The notes below the pieces were generated by a model. That model made no database searches and had not been told where the DNA came from. It was given only the letters and a program-made list of their open reading frames with translations. From the NCBI GenBank assembly GCA_946886545.1, contig CAMPIU010000007.1, forward strand, positions 1-19,736: DNA of 19,736 bases, given 5' to 3'. A program made the position numbers and the translations under genes. This DNA is from an uncultured Flavobacteriales bacterium. GTDB lineage: Bacteria > Bacteroidota > Bacteroidia > Flavobacteriales > Crocinitomicaceae. This document shows positions 7,473 through 16,124 of this stretch, piece by piece; positions within the stretch are counted from its first letter, which is position 1; the number at the start of each line of letters is the position of its first letter.

Positions 7473-10154
7473 ATGTGGAATAGAATTGCCAATATCATTC
7501 TAAGAAACCGTTTTATCATACTTGCCATAATGGCGCTATTAACCGTTTTGTTCGGCTATTATGCTATTACAGGTTTAAAAATAGACAATAAGTACGGTAA
7601 CATGCTTCCGAAAGACAGCCCGACACAGGTTACTTACCTGAAATTCAAAAAAATGTTTGGCGAAGATGGGTCTGCTTTGATTATCGCAATACAGGATAAA
7701 GATCTGTATACAAAAGAGAAATTCTTACTGTGGAAAAACCTGGGAGATTCCATTCTTCAAATTGATGGTGTAATTTCAGTAATCTCTGAGGCAAAATTGT
7801 TTAATCTGATTAATGATACGGCCTCCAGCCAGTTCATTATAAAACCTATTTTCTCTGATATTTCGTTCAAAGAAAAATCAATTGAGCAAATCAAAAATGA
7901 GATCAGAAGAAATCCCATTTATAATGGGGTTTTGTATAACGATTCTGCTAATGTGAGTTTGATGATGGTCACTCTGGATGAAAACTTCCTGATTGATAAA
8001 GAAAAGCAGAAAGTCGTTATCGAAATTGAAAAATTAGCCCAATCTTACGAAAAGCATTTTAATCAGGTACATTTTGCAGGTTTACCTCACATGCGAGTTT
8101 TAATTGGAAAACGCGTGATGAGTGAGATGTACATTTTTGTGGTGCTCTCCCTACTGGTTTCATTCGGGATCATGTATTTCTTTTTCCGCTCCATCCGGGT
8201 AACGCTAATCAGTGTTTTAGTAGTAATGATCACTGTAATTTGGGCAATGGGAACCATTGGTTTGATGGGCTATAATATTTCCATCATGATGGCTCTCATT
8301 CCTCCGCTGATGATCGTTATCGGAATTCCAAATTGTATTTATCTCTTTAACAAATATCATTTTGAGTTCAGGCAACACGGAAACAAAATCAAAGCATTGA
8401 CACAAGTAATCCGGAAGACAGGAACCGCCATGTGGTTAACGAACGTTACTACAGCAATCGGTTTCATGACGTTCCTGTTTACAAATTCAACAAAATTCTT
8501 TGAATTTGGAGTTATTTCATCCGTAAACATCATGCTTTGTTATGTTGTTTCCTTGTGTTTAATCCCGATTTTTGCCTCGTTCTCCAAAAAGCCAAAACTG
8601 CGTCATTTAAAGCACCTGGACAGAAAAGCGGCTGTGAGATTCCTCGAAAAATTGGTGCGGATTACTACAAACAACCGCCGAACGGTTTATATCGTGACCA
8701 TTGCTTTAACAATAGGTACAGGAGTAGGAATTTTCTTTATGAAAGTTACAGGAAATATTACCGGGGATTTGCCGGCAAAAGATCCGATCCTGAAAGACAT
8801 CCAGTTCATGGAAGCAAATTTCGGAGGAGCTGTTCCTTTTGAAGTTTTGATCAACTATAAAGAAAAAGGACGCCTCTTCGGGAAAAACACCATGCAAAGT
8901 GTAGAACAAGTTCAGGAAATGTTTTCAAAAGATACCCTGTTCGCTAAAAGTCTTTCCATTGTGGATTTCGTTAAAGTCGTAAACATGGCTTACTACAACA
9001 ACAATCCGGAACAATACAAGATTTTTGCTACAAAAGACAAATTGCGTTTGAATTCTTATTTAAAGAATTTGTCTACTACAACAAACAATGCTACCTTCTC
9101 GATCAAAGAATTGGTGGATACAACCAATCATATTCTCCGGATCAGAACTTCAATGAAAGATTTGGGATCTTATGAAGTAGAAGATGAGGTTCATTTAATA
9201 GAACACCGCATTGACAGCATCATGAATCCCGACAAACCATTACTGGAGAAGTATTATGCCAAATTCGAAAAAGGTAAAAAAGAATACATTGATTCTATCT
9301 TTGAATTATCAAGCGGAGTCTATAACAATGTTACTGCATTGCTTTCGAACGGAAACGACAAGAAGCAATATGCCTTTGACTCTGATCCGGAACTTGTAAG
9401 AAGCTATTTCGGAAAACCAAAGTTTAAACGTACCCTTCGGGAAGCGATTGACAAGGAATATTACGATGTCACACTTACTGGAACTTCTGTTGTTGCATCG
9501 GAAGGAACGAAGTATCTCGTGAGTAATTTAACTTCCAGTATTATCTTCGCTACCATTTCCATTGCGGCATTGATGTCCTTGTTATTCTATTCATTCAGAA
9601 TGGTAGTTGTATCGATGATTCCCAACCTGATCCCAATGGTGATAACAGCCGGAATTATGGGAATCTTCGGAATTCCGTTAAAACCTTCTACCCTATTGAT
9701 CTTCTCTATTGCACTCGGAATTACGGTCGATAATACCATTCATTTCCTGGCCCATTACCGTAATGAGCTGAAAATGAAAAAATGGGATCTCAAAGAATGT
9801 ATTGCGATTTCTATTCGTGAAACAGGTTTAAGTATTATTTATACTTCCGTGATCTTATTCTTTGGCTTTATTGTATTTGTATTCTCAGATTTCGGAGGAA
9901 CACAGGCCCTAGGTTATTTATCTGCGATCACTTATTTCGTGGCACTTTTCACAAACCTGATCTTACTTCCTTGTTTGCTTTTAAGTTACGAACGCAGATT
10001 GACAACCAAATCGTTTGAAGAGCCCTTATTTGAGATCTATGATGAAGACTCGGATATTAACTGGGATTTACTCGAAATTGAAAAATTAGAAGATCCGGAC
10101 CTGGAAAATCTGGCTTCAGACGAAGAAAACAAATCCAACGAAACAAAAGAATAA
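7473..10154 (+). CDS. RND superfamily exporter (MMPL/COG1033-like)
   Basis: Inner-membrane protein of 893 residues with the duplicated RND layout: one helix, a large periplasmic domain, then a helix bundle, twice. TM1 is about 13-33, periplasmic domain 1 about 35-217, then helices near 219-238, 242-262, 268-295, 318-338 and 345-368. TM7 is about 404-424, followed by periplasmic domain 2 to about 670 and the last helix set. The second half has GITVDNTIHFLAHYRNE with Asp753, the likely proton-relay acid in TM10. The first-half counterpart reads GIPNCIYLFNKY, with Asn287 in place of the acid. The C-terminal tail (about 845-893) is strongly acidic. The family exports lipids and hydrophobic compounds (MmpL, HpnN), driven by proton flux; the substrate is unknown here. 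RmlA follows after 6 nt, so they form an operon. The substrate could be an isoprenoid, given the third gene, but this is inference. Confidence 0.9.
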   Translation: MWNRIANIILRNRFIILAIMALLTVLFGYYAITGLKIDNKYGNMLPKDSPTQVTYLKFKKMFGEDGSALIIAIQDKDLYTKEKFLLWKNLGDSILQIDGVISVISEAKLFNLINDTASSQFIIKPIFSDISFKEKSIEQIKNEIRRNPIYNGVLYNDSANVSLMMVTLDENFLIDKEKQKVVIEIEKLAQSYEKHFNQVHFAGLPHMRVLIGKRVMSEMYIFVVLSLLVSFGIMYFFFRSIRVTLISVLVVMITVIWAMGTIGLMGYNISIMMALIPPLMIVIGIPNCIYLFNKYHFEFRQHGNKIKALTQVIRKTGTAMWLTNVTTAIGFMTFLFTNSTKFFEFGVISSVNIMLCYVVSLCLIPIFASFSKKPKLRHLKHLDRKAAVRFLEKLVRITTNNRRTVYIVTIALTIGTGVGIFFMKVTGNITGDLPAKDPILKDIQFMEANFGGAVPFEVLINYKEKGRLFGKNTMQSVEQVQEMFSKDTLFAKSLSIVDFVKVVNMAYYNNNPEQYKIFATKDKLRLNSYLKNLSTTTNNATFSIKELVDTTNHILRIRTSMKDLGSYEVEDEVHLIEHRIDSIMNPDKPLLEKYYAKFEKGKKEYIDSIFELSSGVYNNVTALLSNGNDKKQYAFDSDPELVRSYFGKPKFKRTLREAIDKEYYDVTLTGTSVVASEGTKYLVSNLTSSIIFATISIAALMSLLFYSFRMVVVSMIPNLIPMVITAGIMGIFGIPLKPSTLLIFSIALGITVDNTIHFLAHYRNELKMKKWDLKECIAISIRETGLSIIYTSVILFFGFIVFVFSDFGGTQALGYLSAITYFVALFTNLILLPCLLLSYERRLTTKSFEEPLFEIYDEDSDINWDLLEIEKLEDPDLENLASDEENKSNETKE

Positions 10155-10160
10155 AAGGTA

Positions 10161-11024
10161 ATGAAAGGTATCATTCTTGCCGGAGGTTCCGGAACAAGGC
10201 TCCACCCATTGACATTGGCAATCAGCAAACAATTAATGCCGATTTACGATAAACCGATGATTTATTATCCTCTGTCTATTTTGATGACAGCCGGGATTCG
10301 TGAAATATTGATTATTTCAACACCCCACGATTTACCTCAATTCAAAAAATTATTGGGTGACGGAAGCAAACTGGGTTGTACTTTTTCTTATGCAGAGCAG
10401 GCTGAACCGAACGGACTGGCTCAAGCCTTTGTCATTGGTGAATCCTTCATAGGAAAGGATGCCGTGGCCCTTATTTTGGGAGATAACATCTTCTATGGAG
10501 TCGGGATGGATGAATTACTGAAAGAGAATGCATCACCTGACGGTGGAGTCGTTTATGCTTATCATGTGAGTGATCCGGAGCGCTATGGAGTTGTTGAGTT
10601 TGATGAGGTGATGAATGTACTTTCTATAGAAGAAAAACCTTCAAAACCAAAATCCAATTATGCCGTTCCGGGATTGTATTTTTATGATAATGAAGTGATC
10701 GAAATCGCGAAAAACCTGAAACCATCTGCTCGTGGAGAATACGAAATCACTGACGTGAATGCCGAGTATTTAAAACGGGGGAAATTGAAAGTTGCAATTT
10801 TGAGCAGGGGGACAGCCTGGCTGGATACCGGAACTTTCCCTTCACTAATGCAAGCCGGACAATTTGTGCAGGTTATTGAAGAGCGGCAAGGGTTAAAAGT
10901 GGGTTGTATCGAAGAAATTGCATACCGCAATGGATTTATTTCAGCCGGTCAGCTCGAAGAAATTGCACAACCTCTTCTAAAAAGCGGATACGGAGCATAT
11001 TTGTTGCAACTATTGAAGAAATAA
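10161..11024 (+). CDS. rfbA: glucose-1-phosphate thymidylyltransferase
   Basis: RfbA/RmlA joins dTTP and glucose-1-phosphate to give dTDP-glucose and pyrophosphate. It is the first step toward dTDP-L-rhamnose and other dTDP-deoxysugars, and acts in the cytoplasm. The 287 residues match the usual length of about 290. The nucleotide-binding signature [11 protein letters not shown] is at 8-18 with Lys23 after it. Metal-binding Asp108 lies in LGDNIFYG, Lys159 in IEEKP, and Asp222 in AWLDTGT. The [16 protein letters not shown] block is typical. The start ATG at 10161 follows an AAAAGG ribosome-binding sequence. The stop codon overlaps the start of the prenyl synthase gene (TAATG). The other rml genes (B, C, D) are not in the window, which is unusual because they are often clustered. 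The enzyme assignment is firm; the final sugar cannot be told. Confidence 0.96.
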   Translation: MKGIILAGGSGTRLHPLTLAISKQLMPIYDKPMIYYPLSILMTAGIREILIISTPHDLPQFKKLLGDGSKLGCTFSYAEQAEPNGLAQAFVIGESFIGKDAVALILGDNIFYGVGMDELLKENASPDGGVVYAYHVSDPERYGVVEFDEVMNVLSIEEKPSKPKSNYAVPGLYFYDNEVIEIAKNLKPSARGEYEITDVNAEYLKRGKLKVAILSRGTAWLDTGTFPSLMQAGQFVQVIEERQGLKVGCIEEIAYRNGFISAGQLEEIAQPLLKSGYGAYLLQLLKK

Positions 11025-11992
11025 TGAACGACCTTTCTCGCTATACTGTATACCTTGAAAATCAAATTTCCAGCTTAAAACTGGCCGATGAGCCACGCAA
11101 TTTATTCGATCCTCTGCGTTACTTCCTTTCGCTCGGAGGAAAACGGATGCGGCCCATCTTAACATTGATAAGTGGAGAAATCTTCCATGTTCCAAAGGAA
11201 GAAAGCGTTCATGCGGCACTTTGTATTGAGTTGTTTCATAACTTTTCCCTGATTCACGATGACATCATGGATGAAGCCCCTGTCCGAAGAGGAAAACCCA
11301 CCGTTCATACCAAATGGAATTCGAATATTGCAATTCTTTCCGGAGATGTTCTTTTCGTTGAAGCTTACCAGCAGCTTGCACATTATCCTGATCACAGACT
11401 TCCGCTTTTATTGAAACGTTTTAATGAAACTGCCATTGAAGTTTGCCAGGGGCAACAACTCGACATGGACTTCGAGAGCCTTACAGATGTTTCGGAATCC
11501 GAATATATTGAAATGATCCGTCTGAAAACTTCCGTTCTGTTAGGTTGCGCATTGGAATTCGGGGCCATTCTTGGAAATCAGGATGAGGAAGCAAGAAGGA
11601 ACTTATATGAATTCGGAGTTTCGCTGGGAATCGCCTTTCAAATACAGGATGATATTCTGGACTTATACGGAGATCCTGACCTGTTCGGAAAACAAGTTGG
11701 CGGAGATATCCTTTCAAATAAAAAAACCTTACTATTCCTGAAAGCGAAGGAAATTGCGCTAAAAACAACTGATTCACGCTTTAATAAGCTGATCCAAATG
11801 GAGGCCGCAAACGATAAAATTGAATTTGCAAAGAACTTATTTGAAGAGATTGGTGCCAAAAGAGAAAGCCTCCAAACGATGAATGGCTACTACGACCAGG
11901 CAATGGACAATTTACAACGATTGGAACAAATGGGATTGAAAACCCAAACTCTTCGTGAATTAGCGAAATTTCTTATTACAAGAGAGCTTTAA
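11024..11992 (+). CDS. polyprenyl diphosphate synthase, probably geranylgeranyl diphosphate synthase
   Basis: Trans-isoprenyl diphosphate synthase of 322 residues. The ATG at 11024 shares one base with the RmlA stop; the frame is open further upstream inside rfbA, but only this start gives a normal N-terminus. The first aspartate-rich motif is DDIMD (79-83), followed by RRGKPTVH. The second is DDILD (209-213) in FQIQDDILDLYGD. GGKRMRP (38-44) binds isopentenyl diphosphate. The residue five places before the first motif is Phe74. A bulky aromatic there limits product length and is a feature of short-chain enzymes such as type I GGPP synthases, whereas octaprenyl synthases have a small residue. 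With carotenoid genes facing it at 6 nt, a CrtE role is likely. A longer-chain quinone-side-chain role remains possible. Confidence 0.9.
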   Translation: MNDLSRYTVYLENQISSLKLADEPRNLFDPLRYFLSLGGKRMRPILTLISGEIFHVPKEESVHAALCIELFHNFSLIHDDIMDEAPVRRGKPTVHTKWNSNIAILSGDVLFVEAYQQLAHYPDHRLPLLLKRFNETAIEVCQGQQLDMDFESLTDVSESEYIEMIRLKTSVLLGCALEFGAILGNQDEEARRNLYEFGVSLGIAFQIQDDILDLYGDPDLFGKQVGGDILSNKKTLLFLKAKEIALKTTDSRFNKLIQMEAANDKIEFAKNLFEEIGAKRESLQTMNGYYDQAMDNLQRLEQMGLKTQTLRELAKFLITREL

Positions 11993-11998
11993 ACTTCC

Positions 11999-12697
11999 CT
12001 ATCCGACAACTTTCTTCAGTCTATATTGCTTCAGTACCTCATGGATCAAAACAACCGGAAGGAGCATACTTAAATTGTAATAAAGATCTTCCAAAGGAAT
12101 AGTTCCTATCCGAATTCCGGTGATGTGATTTTCAGAATACCAAACTACCGGCTCATCCGTAAAAAAACCTGTTAAGGCACCGTTTACAATCAAAAAAGGG
12201 ATCAGGCAAACCAAAAACGAAAGTGCAAACGAATTGAACCAAGCTGCCTTGGCCCTGAAATGAACTCCTATAATCAGCAAAGTGGAAAGAGAACAAGCCG
12301 TTAGCGTATACCAATTCCTAAGATAAAAAATCGTCAGCAATAATCCTGAAAGCACCATTGCAAAGGCAAATGCCCGACCCAAAAGAGCCAGTTTCAAATC
12401 CGGAAAATAACCTTTGATCACTTCGTAAACAAAAAGACAGGAATAAGGAACGACCAAAAAGAACAGCACTTCTTCCAGGGGTAAACGAAACAGGTAAATG
12501 CCTTGAACATACTTCGGGTTAAATCCCCAAACATCATGTTCTGTAAAATAATTATCCCAAACTAAAAAAAAGAGACCAACCAATAATATTGCAGGAAAGA
12601 TCGTACGCCAATGAGTGTAAAAATGGATTTTTTTATCAAAACTTAATAAAAAAGGAAAAACTATTGTTCCCAGGATAATCCAAAAATACAAACTCAT
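11999..12697 (-). CDS. lycopene cyclase, fused CrtYcd-type
   Basis: Integral membrane protein of 232 residues with about seven hydrophobic helices. It contains two copies of the lycopene-cyclase-domain signature: PLEEVLFFLVVPY (from 73) and PLEDLYYNLSMLL (from 201). Conserved Trp57-Gly-Phe-Asn-Pro precedes the first, and Asn190-His191 precedes the second. This is the heterodimeric CrtYc/CrtYd family in its fused form, as found in Bacteroidota and fungi. It forms beta-ionone rings on lycopene or a related psi end. The start overlaps the crtZ stop by 4 nt (ATGA), so translation is coupled. It is the last gene of the minus-strand carotenoid operon, and its stop lies only 6 nt from that of the convergent polyprenyl synthase. 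The related families can also act on C50 carotenoids, which I consider unlikely here. Confidence 0.9.
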   Translation of the reverse strand: MSLYFWIILGTIVFPFLLSFDKKIHFYTHWRTIFPAILLVGLFFLVWDNYFTEHDVWGFNPKYVQGIYLFRLPLEEVLFFLVVPYSCLFVYEVIKGYFPDLKLALLGRAFAFAMVLSGLLLTIFYLRNWYTLTACSLSTLLIIGVHFRAKAAWFNSFALSFLVCLIPFLIVNGALTGFFTDEPVVWYSENHITGIRIGTIPLEDLYYNLSMLLPVVLIHEVLKQYRLKKVVG

Positions 12698-13179
12698 TTG
12701 CCTGGCTGATTTTGTTTATATGATCGTCTGGCTTCCATGTAATACTTAAAAGGAACAATTAACAACCCAAAGCATTCTCCGTCTTCTTTATTCAGATGTT
12801 TGTGATGCATTTTGTGTGCACGTCTGATCGCTAAAAAATAAGGTGTGTTGATTTCACGGATCCATTTAAACCGGCGGTGAATAAAGACATCATGAATAAG
12901 GAAATATGTAAACCCGTATGCCATGATCCCAAATCCCATCCATACAAAGCCGTATTGTTTATACATCAGTCCAAGCATAATTCCCAACCAGCTGGGAACA
13001 GCAAAAATCAGGAAAAAGACGTCATTCCGTTCAAAAAAACCTTGTTCTCCCTGGTGATGGTCCTTATGGAAATACCACATAAACCCATGCATTGCGAATT
13101 TATGTGCAGACCATGCTGCAAATTCGGTAAGGAAAAAAGTTCCGATAAAAATCAATATGCCTGCCCAAGTTGGAATCAT
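12694..13179 (-). CDS. crtZ: beta-carotene 3-hydroxylase
   Basis: Membrane di-iron hydroxylase of 161 residues, within the usual CrtZ length. It adds 3-hydroxyl groups to beta-ionone rings (beta-carotene to zeaxanthin, or the equivalent monocyclic product). All histidine clusters are present: H26-X4-H31, H38-X2-H41-H42, H96-X4-H101 and H122-X2-H125-H126. The FLIHDVFIHRR and AHKMHHKH words are typical of CrtZ. Three to four hydrophobic helices lie between the clusters. The start overlaps the CruF-like gene by 4 nt and its end overlaps lycopene cyclase by 4 nt, so the three crt genes form one translationally coupled unit. Confidence 0.95.
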   Translation of the reverse strand: MIPTWAGILIFIGTFFLTEFAAWSAHKFAMHGFMWYFHKDHHQGEQGFFERNDVFFLIFAVPSWLGIMLGLMYKQYGFVWMGFGIMAYGFTYFLIHDVFIHRRFKWIREINTPYFLAIRRAHKMHHKHLNKEDGECFGLLIVPFKYYMEARRSYKQNQPGK

Positions 13180-13802
13180 CTGTTCAAAATTGCGAAAAAT
13201 ATTAACAGGATCAGATATAATCCGACACTTACTTTATTGGTCTCTACTGTTTTTCTATTTAAAACCCAAAAAGAAAAGATAGAAGAGAAAATCATCCAAC
13301 AACCGTAATTGTACAGTGGTATTACATGATAGTCCCAGGACCAAAAGCCGGAACGAACAGCAACCGGCTCAATGATCCAATCCAGACCAGTCATTAGTGC
13401 TCCTGAAATCAGTGCTTTTAAAATAAGTGGGATTTTCCATTTATTCACGATCGCTGTGGAAGTAAACGTAAGCAAGACCCAATTCAAACCGATGATCAAC
13501 GGAACTCCATCCAATTTAAACCCCAGAACCGTTCCGTATCGATAATGTCCGAAAAGAAGCGAAGTATGAACCCCGATCCATTCAATTGTAAATCCTGCAA
13601 GGGCAATCAAAATAATATCAATGTGCTTTTTCAGGGAGTAATCTTTGAAAGACAGGTAAAGACAGCCAAAGGATAACAATAAATTAAACGGAGTTAAGGC
13701 CAGAAAATAAAAGCGAAAGCTGGTGTGCAAACCGATCAACCCAACGGTGTAGAAGATGATCAAAATAAGTAAGAGAACATTCTGTTTTTTTGTAAGATTC
13801 AT
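13176..13802 (-). CDS. CruF-like carotenoid biosynthesis protein (PF04240-type)
   Basis: Membrane protein of 208 residues with about seven helices. Conserved words match the Caroten_synth family: Glu74 with GVHT, F84-GHYRYG, D98-GVPL, N107-W, D141 and E145-P146, W154-S-W, and P162-LYNYGCW. Characterised members (CruF in cyanobacteria and Deinococcus, CruF/C50 hydratases in archaea) add water across the 1',2' double bond of an acyclic psi end of gamma-carotene or related carotenoids. With lycopene cyclase and CrtZ it suggests a monocyclic saproxanthin- or myxol-type product; CrtD for the 3',4' desaturation is not seen here. The gene starts 3 nt after the stop of the TPR-SpoIIE gene and overlaps crtZ by 4 nt. 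The exact reaction is an inference from the family. Confidence 0.82.
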   Translation of the reverse strand: MNLTKKQNVLLLILIIFYTVGLIGLHTSFRFYFLALTPFNLLLSFGCLYLSFKDYSLKKHIDIILIALAGFTIEWIGVHTSLLFGHYRYGTVLGFKLDGVPLIIGLNWVLLTFTSTAIVNKWKIPLILKALISGALMTGLDWIIEPVAVRSGFWSWDYHVIPLYNYGCWMIFSSIFSFWVLNRKTVETNKVSVGLYLILLIFFAILNR

Positions 13803-13805
13803 TGA

Positions 13806-16013
13806 TCAGATTAATTTAACACCAAACACACATACATCATCTACCTGATCCAATTCTCTTTTCCAGGAATGAAAATGTTCTTTCAATAAAGCATGTTGTT
13901 CAGTCATTTTCTCTTCAGAGATACGCAGTAAATAGGCATGTAGATTTGCCAGCTTTAATTTTTTTCCATTTTCTCCGCCGAATTGGTCGGCATAACCATC
14001 TGTATATGCAAATAACTTGTCTCCTGACTGAATATCTATCACATACGTTTGGAAATCATTCATGATATCGCTTTTTCCAACCGGCATTTTATCCGCAGCA
14101 AATTTGATCAGTTCTCCATTGCGTATTATAACCGGATAATTATAAGCGGCTGTGTAGGTCAATTTTCGACTCGTTTCATCAAAGCAAAACAAAACACCAT
14201 CCATTCCGTCCTTTGCGCCGTCGTGGGAAATAGATTCCACCAGGCGCTTTCTCACATGATCAAAAATCTTTCCCGGTTCAGTAATGCCTAATTGATTGAT
14301 CGCTTCACTCAAAAAAGTAATGTTCAGCGCACTCATAAACGCTCCGGGAACACCATGTCCGGTGCTATCACAAATTGCCAGGTAAAACTTTCCGTCCCGT
14401 TTTGTTGCCCAGTAAAAATCTCCCGAAACAATATCCTTTGGCTGAAAAAAAATGAATGAGTCCGGAAGTGATTCATGCAACAATTTTTGCTGAACCAAGA
14501 GTGATTCCTGGATCCGCTTTGCATAATGTATCGAATCCAAAATCTCCGTTTGTTTTTCCTCGATCAACGATTTCTGATTTTCGATCTCTTCATTCTGTTT
14601 ATTCAATAACGAATTTGCCTTTTTCTTCTCTCTGTTGGATTTGAAACTGATTCCGAGAGAAATCACAATCAATCCTCCGATCAAAAACAAACCTAAGATC
14701 AGGTTGCTTTTCCGGTTATTCTCAGCAGTAATTAATTGGTTGGTCTGTTTGGAAAGAGCCAAATCCTGTTCTTTTCGTTCCAATTCATTCAGAGAATTTA
14801 ATGTCGCTATTTGATTGGTCACTGCTTCCAAATCCATTTTCTCCTTTAACGAATTGGCTTTTTCAAAATATTCCAGGGCTTTCTTGAAATCACCAGCTTC
14901 CTTTAAGATCTCTGACAACGTGTTATATGTTCGTACCTGAGCATTGACATCTTCTGTCTCATTAAATGCCTCTAAAGCCCTCTCAGCGTATTGAATCGCC
15001 AATTTAGACTGTTTCATGTTCTGATAGATCGTTGCTTTCGTCAATTGTACTTCTGCATAGTTCAATAAATCGGCTTCCTTATCAGTCATTTTCTCAGCCA
15101 ATTCTGCCAATTGAAGTGCCTCCGGATATTTTTTCAGATCCGACAGATAATTAGCATCTGCATGATAGTAACTTAGCCAAACCTCTTTTTCGTCAAGCCG
15201 TTGAGCAACTTTTCTCAATTCGGCAAGCGTTTTTTTAGCTAAAGCAAATTGTTTGGTGGACCGGTAATCCAAAGACAGATTGTATAAAATTATTTCCAAC
15301 AAGCGGTAATTTTCAGACTTTGCTACTTTCTCCTTTGCGATCAAATGATATTTAATGGATTGATGATACATTTGACGTTCGTGATAAATCGTTCCCAGGT
15401 TCACATACAATTGTCCTTCCTGCTGATCGTTTTGAATTCGCTTATTCAGTTTTAAACCTTCCTCAAATGCCTTAACCGCTTGGTCATACAACCCGGAAGC
15501 CTTGTAGGTAGCGCCCAAATTGGTGTAGAGGATTAAAGCACCTTCATCATCTTTTTCCTTCCGAGCAATCTCAATGGCTTTCTCGTAATTTTTCAATGCT
15601 AAGGCAAAATCTCCCTGCTCATAATAAACAGACCCCAAATTGGAATACGCACCGACCAACTTTTTATTCTGATGGTATTTTCTGCGCAATTGAATCAGTT
15701 CTTCATAAATCCTGATTGCTTCCGGATACCTGGAATTCAAACGATAATAAATCCCCAGCGTGTTTTTGGAATCCATGATTCCGTTCGGATAATTTTTCTT
15801 TTGAGCTAGGTCTAGTCCTTTTTGAAGATAGAGGTACGTTGAATCCAACGAATAATCCAGGTATGTCCATGCAATTTCGTTGTATTGAAATACCCGCATG
15901 GTATCAGAAGAAACAGGTTTTTGAAGGGAATTTTTTAAGCTGTCAAGATATTCCGTTTGGCCATTAGCCAGGGAAAACGTAAACAGTGTAATTATTAAAA
16001 GCCAGCTTCGCAT
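13806..16013 (-). CDS. membrane TPR sensor with cytoplasmic SpoIIE-type (PP2C) phosphatase domain
   Basis: Protein of 735 residues. A signal peptide (1-18, ending ANG-Q) precedes a periplasmic array of about eight to nine tetratricopeptide repeats (about 40-395; for example AYSNLGSVYYEQGDFALALKNY and LYTNLGATYKASGLYDQAV). A transmembrane helix follows at 437-457, then a charged coiled coil (about 458-515), and a SpoIIE phosphatase domain (about 520-735). Metal-ligand aspartates are visible: Asp532 in SGDFYW, Asp549 in CDSTGHGVPG, Asp672 in TDGYADQ and Asp725/726 near the end (VDDVCVF). Proteins of this layout are common in Bacteroidota and are thought to dephosphorylate anti-anti-sigma-like or other Ser/Thr-phosphorylated regulators in response to an envelope signal. 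Its partner is not in the window. The stop is 3 nt before the CruF-like gene, so it heads the carotenoid operon, an unusual placement. The 149 nt upstream hold no clear promoter. Confidence 0.92.
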   Translation of the reverse strand: MRSWLLIITLFTFSLANGQTEYLDSLKNSLQKPVSSDTMRVFQYNEIAWTYLDYSLDSTYLYLQKGLDLAQKKNYPNGIMDSKNTLGIYYRLNSRYPEAIRIYEELIQLRRKYHQNKKLVGAYSNLGSVYYEQGDFALALKNYEKAIEIARKEKDDEGALILYTNLGATYKASGLYDQAVKAFEEGLKLNKRIQNDQQEGQLYVNLGTIYHERQMYHQSIKYHLIAKEKVAKSENYRLLEIILYNLSLDYRSTKQFALAKKTLAELRKVAQRLDEKEVWLSYYHADANYLSDLKKYPEALQLAELAEKMTDKEADLLNYAEVQLTKATIYQNMKQSKLAIQYAERALEAFNETEDVNAQVRTYNTLSEILKEAGDFKKALEYFEKANSLKEKMDLEAVTNQIATLNSLNELERKEQDLALSKQTNQLITAENNRKSNLILGLFLIGGLIVISLGISFKSNREKKKANSLLNKQNEEIENQKSLIEEKQTEILDSIHYAKRIQESLLVQQKLLHESLPDSFIFFQPKDIVSGDFYWATKRDGKFYLAICDSTGHGVPGAFMSALNITFLSEAINQLGITEPGKIFDHVRKRLVESISHDGAKDGMDGVLFCFDETSRKLTYTAAYNYPVIIRNGELIKFAADKMPVGKSDIMNDFQTYVIDIQSGDKLFAYTDGYADQFGGENGKKLKLANLHAYLLRISEEKMTEQHALLKEHFHSWKRELDQVDDVCVFGVKLI

Positions 16014-16034
16014 AATCGAAGATAATGAAATACA

Positions 16035-16124
16035 AAATTCAAAATAAAAATACAGAAGAATATATCGAAATAATCAACCCGAAAGGTTCACAGAAATTCA
16101 AAATGATCAATCCAAAATTCAAAA
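16035..16124. repeat. three copies of AAATTCAAAA upstream of the phosphatase gene
   Basis: AAATTCAAAA occurs at 16035-16044, 16094-16103 and 16115-16124 in the 149-nt gap between hflX and the TPR-phosphatase gene. On the minus strand each reads TTTTGAATTT and so contains a TTTG box. No well-spaced TAnnTTTG partner is present; TTATTTTG at 16040-16047 is one base off. The gap also holds a tandem TTTTGCA pair (16144-16150, 16151-16157). These may be regulator sites or chance in A+T-rich sequence. Confidence 0.4.

Noticed and set aside
8537..8842. 101-codon plus-strand frame inside the RND exporter gene
   Set aside because: It is a shifted frame within a clear transporter, with low-complexity, basic, cysteine-scattered content.
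10904..11023. Upstream extension of the prenyl synthase frame by 40 codons
   Set aside because: It lies inside rfbA in another frame, and the ATG at 11024 gives the normal family N-terminus with a TAATG coupling.
11481..11777. 98-codon minus-strand frame opposite the prenyl synthase
   Set aside because: Antisense shadow of a well-conserved catalytic region, with no recognisable features.
12877..13308. 143-codon plus-strand frame opposite crtZ and the CruF-like gene
   Set aside because: The opposite strand has full family motifs, and this frame shows no domain-like pattern and spans two real gene ends.
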